From: an uncultured Lachnoanaerobaculum sp.
Lineage (GTDB): Bacteria > Bacillota > Clostridia > Lachnospirales > Lachnospiraceae
Length of the DNA: 10,418 nucleotides
Assembly: GCA_938041725.1 (NCBI GenBank)
Contig: CALISX010000203.1
Location: forward strand, 1 to 10,418
Direction of reading: 5' to 3'
The notes under the pieces are model-generated. The model made no database searches. It was not told where the DNA came from and saw only the letters and a program-made list of their open reading frames with translations. Positions 7,002-10,418 of the stretch are shown piece by piece (the stretch's first letter is position 1; each line of letters begins with the position of its first letter). The translations under genes were made by a program, and so were the position numbers.

Positions 7002-8231
7002 CTATTCCAGGGGACTATTGCCAGCCACAGCGGCCTGGTAGTTTTCCACCGCCTGTAAAAGCTCTGCCTTGGCGGCCTGCAGGGCGGCTTCCTTTTGAAT
7101 TCCATCTAATTTTGCCCCCAGATACTGGTTCCTGGAAAGCATACCCACCCGGTTTTGCACCTCAATGCCTGCATCCAGCTGCCTTGCAGTCTCCACATCC
7201 ATCCTGGCGGCTTTCAGGGCATTTTGGGCGGTGAGAATCTTTGTATGCAGCTCCTCCAGATTCACCCGAAGAAGGTTTTCATCCTGCTCCGCCTTTCTGG
7301 CCTTGGCCTCCAGGGCGGTACTGGATTTGGAACGGGAATCCCTGCGGTTTTCAATCAGGGTATAGTTGTTGCCAATGGCGGCCTGCAGGTCGGCCTGGGG
7401 AGAAAACAAGGCAGCCTCCTCCGGTGTGATCTCCGGCAGTTCTCCTATAATAACCTGGGCCTGGGGCTGCCAGCCGCACAGCACAATGAGATTTTGGTAC
7501 AGCTGGGCCTTGGAGGCAGTAAGGGAAGCCAGCTTTGCCCTGGCGTCCGCCAGGGGGGCCGCTGCCGCCTGTCTGTCAGCCTGGGTGCCGGTTCCTGCCC
7601 CCAGACTGGCATCTGCAGCCCTTAGGGCGGATTCATACAGAGCAATCAAAGACTGAAGGGTTTTCTCCTGTACCTCCAGGGTTTTATAACCGATCATCAG
7701 CTGCTTCACCCCCTGTACCACCTGATCCTGAGCCGTATACAGCCTGGCCTTGGAAGGAGCATTCCCCCGGTTTAGTTTATCCCTGGTACGGCCTATGGAT
7801 TCAATTACCATTCCCAGTCCCTTAGCCTGTCCCCGGTAAATCATGGCATCCATGATCTCTCCCTCTCCCTTGGCCTGGGAAGAAGCCCCCTCCATTTCCC
7901 GTCTGGCGGACTGCAGGGTCTCTATGGCCTGGGTAAGGTTGGCAACATTTTGCTGGTAGCTGCTCCAGGCAGAAGAAATATCCGGATTAAAATTTTTTAC
8001 CAAATCTGTAATTTCCCCGTATTCCAGGGTATTGTCCATAAGCCGGTTCCAATCCTCCTGGGAATAGCCGTTTAACTGGGCCTGGGTTTTCCCTGTATCT
8101 GCCGGGGTCTGGGGAGCGGTCACCGCCCCCGAAACGGGAAGCAAAGAACCCCAGGCCAATAGAGCCGCTCCCGCAAAAACCACTGTGATTTTTTTGAATT
8201 CTTCTCTGCAAAGAGTATGCTTTTTTCTCAT
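7002..8231 (-). CDS. TolC-family protein, second of two tandem paralogues
   Basis: 409 residues with a signal peptide (basic start, hydrophobic stretch about 14-33, predicted cleavage after an Ala-containing site near 36). The rest is mostly Ala/Gln/Glu-rich helix with coiled-coil character. TolC-family repeat landmarks are DASLGAGTGTQADRQAA (208-224) and RVGMLSRNQYLGAKLD (361-376), each followed by a long helix, plus LCGW (251-254). TolC proteins form trimeric efflux conduits with RND pumps, consistent with the operon here. I do not see the proline/serine/aromatic strand segments that normally build the outer-membrane barrel. AAAGGAG (8236-8242) precedes ATG 8231 by 4 nt. It lies 21 nt after its paralogue and shares with it an N-terminal W-x2-L-x-DNTL motif (61-69). 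The family call rests on motif pattern and context; where it sits in the envelope is uncertain. Confidence 0.85.
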   Translation of the reverse strand: MRKKHTLCREEFKKITVVFAGAALLAWGSLLPVSGAVTAPQTPADTGKTQAQLNGYSQEDWNRLMDNTLEYGEITDLVKNFNPDISSAWSSYQQNVANLTQAIETLQSARREMEGASSQAKGEGEIMDAMIYRGQAKGLGMVIESIGRTRDKLNRGNAPSKARLYTAQDQVVQGVKQLMIGYKTLEVQEKTLQSLIALYESALRAADASLGAGTGTQADRQAAAAPLADARAKLASLTASKAQLYQNLIVLCGWQPQAQVIIGELPEITPEEAALFSPQADLQAAIGNNYTLIENRRDSRSKSSTALEAKARKAEQDENLLRVNLEELHTKILTAQNALKAARMDVETARQLDAGIEVQNRVGMLSRNQYLGAKLDGIQKEAALQAAKAELLQAVENYQAAVAGNSPLE

Positions 8232-8252
8232 AATGCTCCTTTCTGCAGTTTC

Positions 8253-9416
8253 TTAACTGCCCCCCAGCCCCCGGAGGATCCAGTCATAGTTTAACATGGC
8301 CTGGAGCAGATTCAGCTTGGCCTGCTCTATGGCAATTCCTGCCGCTTTGGCCTTTACCTCCTCCGCATCCATCTCGGCTCTGCTGGCAAGACCCAGGGCA
8401 TATTTTTGCCGAAGAATGGAAAGAGCAGTTTCCTGTACGCCCCCTGCCGCTCTGGCGGATTCCAAAGCTTCCAGGGCAGCCGTCACCCCCTGTTTGGCTG
8501 TGACCAAAGCAGAACTCACCTTGCTCCTTTGGGCAGCCAGGCTGGTGTCCAAGGTTTTTTGGTCCCCTTCGGAGAGGGCATTTTGGCGCTTTTTTTGATT
8601 GATGCGGATATCATAGCTGTTTGCCATGGCCTTTTCCAAATCTCCCGCAGGATCCAAGACCCGGGCAGCATTTTCCTCAGGCTGGGGCAAAGCCCCAAAG
8701 ACCGGCGTTCCATTGTAATCCCAGCCCGTCATTACCTGGAGCTTTTTTTCTGCTGTTTTGGCGGCGGCCTCTGCAGCGGCCCGGGTGTTGTCTGCGGTCT
8801 GCACCGCCGCCTGGGCACTTAACACCTCTGCCTGGGTTCCTGCGCCTGCCTGAAGCCTGGCCTGGGCGGTGCGCAGATTGATACCTGCCAGCTCCAGATC
8901 TGTCTGGGCCTTATCCCGGGCCAGGAGACTGCTTTGTCTGGTAATCATATTGGTTTGGGCAGTTTGGGTCAGGGTCTTTTCTATTTTTTCATACTGGAGG
9001 GCTGTGATTTCACTGTCCTCCAGGGCAGAATCCGCATTGGAGAGAAGATTTTGGGCTGTAGCCCTGGCGGTGGCCAGGGATGCCATACCCGAAACATAGG
9101 CGGGAGAAGAGGGATCCGGCTCCTCCAGATTATCCATAATCTTTTGGGCGCTGTCCCGGTAATGTTCTGCCACCTCTTCATTGGTTCTGCCATATTCATT
9201 TTTAAATTTTGCCAGAGCAGCCTGATTGGCCAAAGCCGTGGCATTGTATTCCTCAATCAGACCTGGAATTTCTGAAAATACCAGGGTGTTGTCCTGCAAA
9301 GCAGCCCATTCCTCCTCACTGCGGGAAAACCTGGGAGACCCCAGGGCGCTTCCCGGCAGCAGGGTGCTGCCGGAAAGCACAAGGGCCAGCAGGGTAATGG
9401 ATTTTTTCACCTTCAT
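8253..9416 (-). CDS. TolC-family protein, first of two tandem paralogues
   Basis: 387 residues, shorter than E. coli TolC. A signal peptide occupies about residues 1-26 (MKVKKS, hydrophobic core, then ALG). The remainder is long Ala-rich helices. The two TolC internal repeats are clear: ARLQAGAGTQAEVLSAQAAV (186-205) and KYALGLASRAEMDAEEVKA (338-356), the second followed by the helix AIEQAKLNLLQAMLNYDWI. L-x2-M-T-GWD (227-233) matches the usual turn after the first repeat's helix. The N-terminal motif EEWAALQDNTL (35-45) also occurs in the neighbouring paralogue. AAAGGAG lies 5 nt before ATG 9416, and the RND permease stop is 16 nt upstream, so the genes are co-transcribed. The likely role is the conduit or periplasm-side partner of the RND pump. 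Barrel-forming segments are not evident. Confidence 0.87.
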   Translation of the reverse strand: MKVKKSITLLALVLSGSTLLPGSALGSPRFSRSEEEWAALQDNTLVFSEIPGLIEEYNATALANQAALAKFKNEYGRTNEEVAEHYRDSAQKIMDNLEEPDPSSPAYVSGMASLATARATAQNLLSNADSALEDSEITALQYEKIEKTLTQTAQTNMITRQSSLLARDKAQTDLELAGINLRTAQARLQAGAGTQAEVLSAQAAVQTADNTRAAAEAAAKTAEKKLQVMTGWDYNGTPVFGALPQPEENAARVLDPAGDLEKAMANSYDIRINQKKRQNALSEGDQKTLDTSLAAQRSKVSSALVTAKQGVTAALEALESARAAGGVQETALSILRQKYALGLASRAEMDAEEVKAKAAGIAIEQAKLNLLQAMLNYDWILRGLGGS

Positions 9417-9432
9417 GTTCTCTCCTTTCTCT

Positions 9433-10418
9433 TTAATCTATCTCCAGTCCCTCCGGATGTACCCCTCCGATTTTTTTCCCTGCCCGATCCAGCATACGGT
9501 ACAAAGTGGGCAGCAGCAAAAGGGACAGCAATGTGGAGGCAATCAGTCCTCCCACATTCACCAAAGCCAGGGCCTGGAGCACTTCTCCATTTTCCCCATA
9601 GGCTGCTGCCATGGGAAGCATGGAAATCACTGTGGTCAGGGTGGTCATTAAAATGGGCCGGATTCTGGTGGCTCCGGCCTCCACCAGAGCAGTGTCTAAA
9701 GGCATCTCCAGCTTATATTGATTGACGGTATCCACATATAAAATACCATTGTTTACCACCGTACCCACCATCATCAAAAATCCCAGCATGGAGTTCATAC
9801 TGATGGATACATCGAAAAGCCAAAGCAGTCCAAAGGCCCCAATAAGGGCAAAGGGAATGGTAAACATCACCATCAGGGAAAACCGGGGGGATTCAAACTG
9901 AATGGCCATTACAATAAAAATCAGAAAAACCGCTGTAATCAAGGCATTCATTAAAGCCCGCATCTCCCGGTTCATGATCTCATTGTAGGAGCTGACAGTT
10001 TTTTCCACCCCCGGGGGCAAGCCCAGGCTGTCCACATAGGCATTGGCCTCCCGGTTGGCATCCCCCTTGTAGCCTGCCACCTTGTCTGCGGTAATGGCCA
10101 CCTGGTATTTTTTGTCCCGGCGCACCAGCACCCTGGCGCTGTCCTGGAAGGAAACCTCTGCCAGCTGGGAAACCGGGGTAAGGGTTCCGTCAGTTCCGGG
10201 AATCAGCATTCCCTTTATGTCCTCAATGGTATCATATTCCTCTTTGGGGTATTTCATTTTCACCGTAATGGTCTGGTTATTGGAGGAATACTCCATCACA
10301 TCCACTCCCGTGATGCTTTGATAAATCATACCTGCAATGGCGGAGGGCGTCATGCCGATGGACTCGGCCTGCAAGGGATCCACATCAATTTTTACCACCG
10401 GTGCAGCATTTTCCGCAT
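9433..10418 (-). CDS. RND efflux permease (AcrB/HAE1 type), C-terminal part, N-terminus beyond right edge
   Basis: An uninterrupted frame enters from the right edge and ends at TAA 9433-9435, with 327 residues visible (numbered here from the first complete codon). Residues 1-150 are the second extracytoplasmic porter/docking lobe (VVKIDVDPLQAESIGM, then TDGTLTPVSQLAEV). Five membrane segments follow at about 157-174, 180-201, 207-229, 254-275 and 281-307, corresponding to TM8-TM12. Landmarks are AIQFESPRFSL (171-181), MVGTVVNNGILYVD (216-229) and ATRIRPILMTTL (249-260). The arginine of R-x-R-P-I-L-M is kept, but the position of AcrB Lys940 is Asn (N222), as in some non-AcrB RND pumps. It is a proton-driven exporter with unknown substrates. 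The membrane-fusion protein gene, if present, should lie further right. The first TolC-like gene begins 17 nt after the stop. Confidence 0.95.
   Translation of the reverse strand, partial: AENAAPVVKIDVDPLQAESIGMTPSAIAGMIYQSITGVDVMEYSSNNQTITVKMKYPKEEYDTIEDIKGMLIPGTDGTLTPVSQLAEVSFQDSARVLVRRDKKYQVAITADKVAGYKGDANREANAYVDSLGLPPGVEKTVSSYNEIMNREMRALMNALITAVFLIFIVMAIQFESPRFSLMVMFTIPFALIGAFGLLWLFDVSISMNSMLGFLMMVGTVVNNGILYVDTVNQYKLEMPLDTALVEAGATRIRPILMTTLTTVISMLPMAAAYGENGEVLQALALVNVGGLIASTLLSLLLLPTLYRMLDRAGKKIGGVHPEGLEID

Noticed and set aside
7155..7825. Several plus-strand open frames over the TolC-like genes
   Set aside because: The Ala/Leu/Gln-rich coding on the minus strand leaves few stops on the plus strand; products look random.
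1..10418. CRISPR array, tRNA/rRNA gene, insertion sequence or direct repeats
   Set aside because: No periodic repeats, no cloverleaf-like stretch, no transposase and no inverted-repeat ends found on reading both strands.

Overview
The window holds nine protein-coding genes, all read leftwards on the minus strand and packed almost end to end. Strong AAAGGAG-type ribosome binding sites, a lipobox lipoprotein, intrinsic terminators and moderate GC (roughly 50-60% in most genes) suggest a Firmicute. A Clostridia/Lachnospiraceae-like genome is my best guess. No rRNA or other phylogenetic marker is present, so this assignment is inference.

Read in the direction of transcription (right to left), the first unit is an efflux cluster: the C-terminal part of an RND (AcrB/HAE1-type) permease that runs off the right edge, then two tandem, divergent TolC-family paralogues (8253-9416 and 7002-8231). 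A strong intrinsic terminator (about 6931-6992) closes it. Both TolC-like proteins have signal peptides and the internal repeat typical of TolC. I do not see the segments that normally form the outer-membrane barrel, which is notable if the host is monoderm.

The second unit is a complete Liv-type (HAAT family) ABC importer: binding lipoprotein livK, permeases livH and livM, ATPases livG and livF. A putative promoter lies just upstream of livK. A 10-bp-stem RNA hairpin sits in the only sizeable gap inside the operon, between livK and livH. After livH the genes overlap or nearly abut. The last gene, 10 nt after livF with its Shine-Dalgarno overlapping the livF stop codon, encodes a URO-D superfamily protein with an H-x-C...C zinc-site pattern like MtaA/MtbA corrinoid methyltransferases. 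Its coupling to the transporter suggests that the imported solute is a methyl-group substrate or is otherwise processed by this enzyme. This is the most interesting lead in the window.

After a 110-bp gap with weak terminator-like structure comes an AAA ATPase of the AAA_15/AAA_21 (OLD/RecF-like) type, cut by the left edge. Its base composition is visibly more AT-rich than the rest, which suggests an accessory and possibly defence-related gene.
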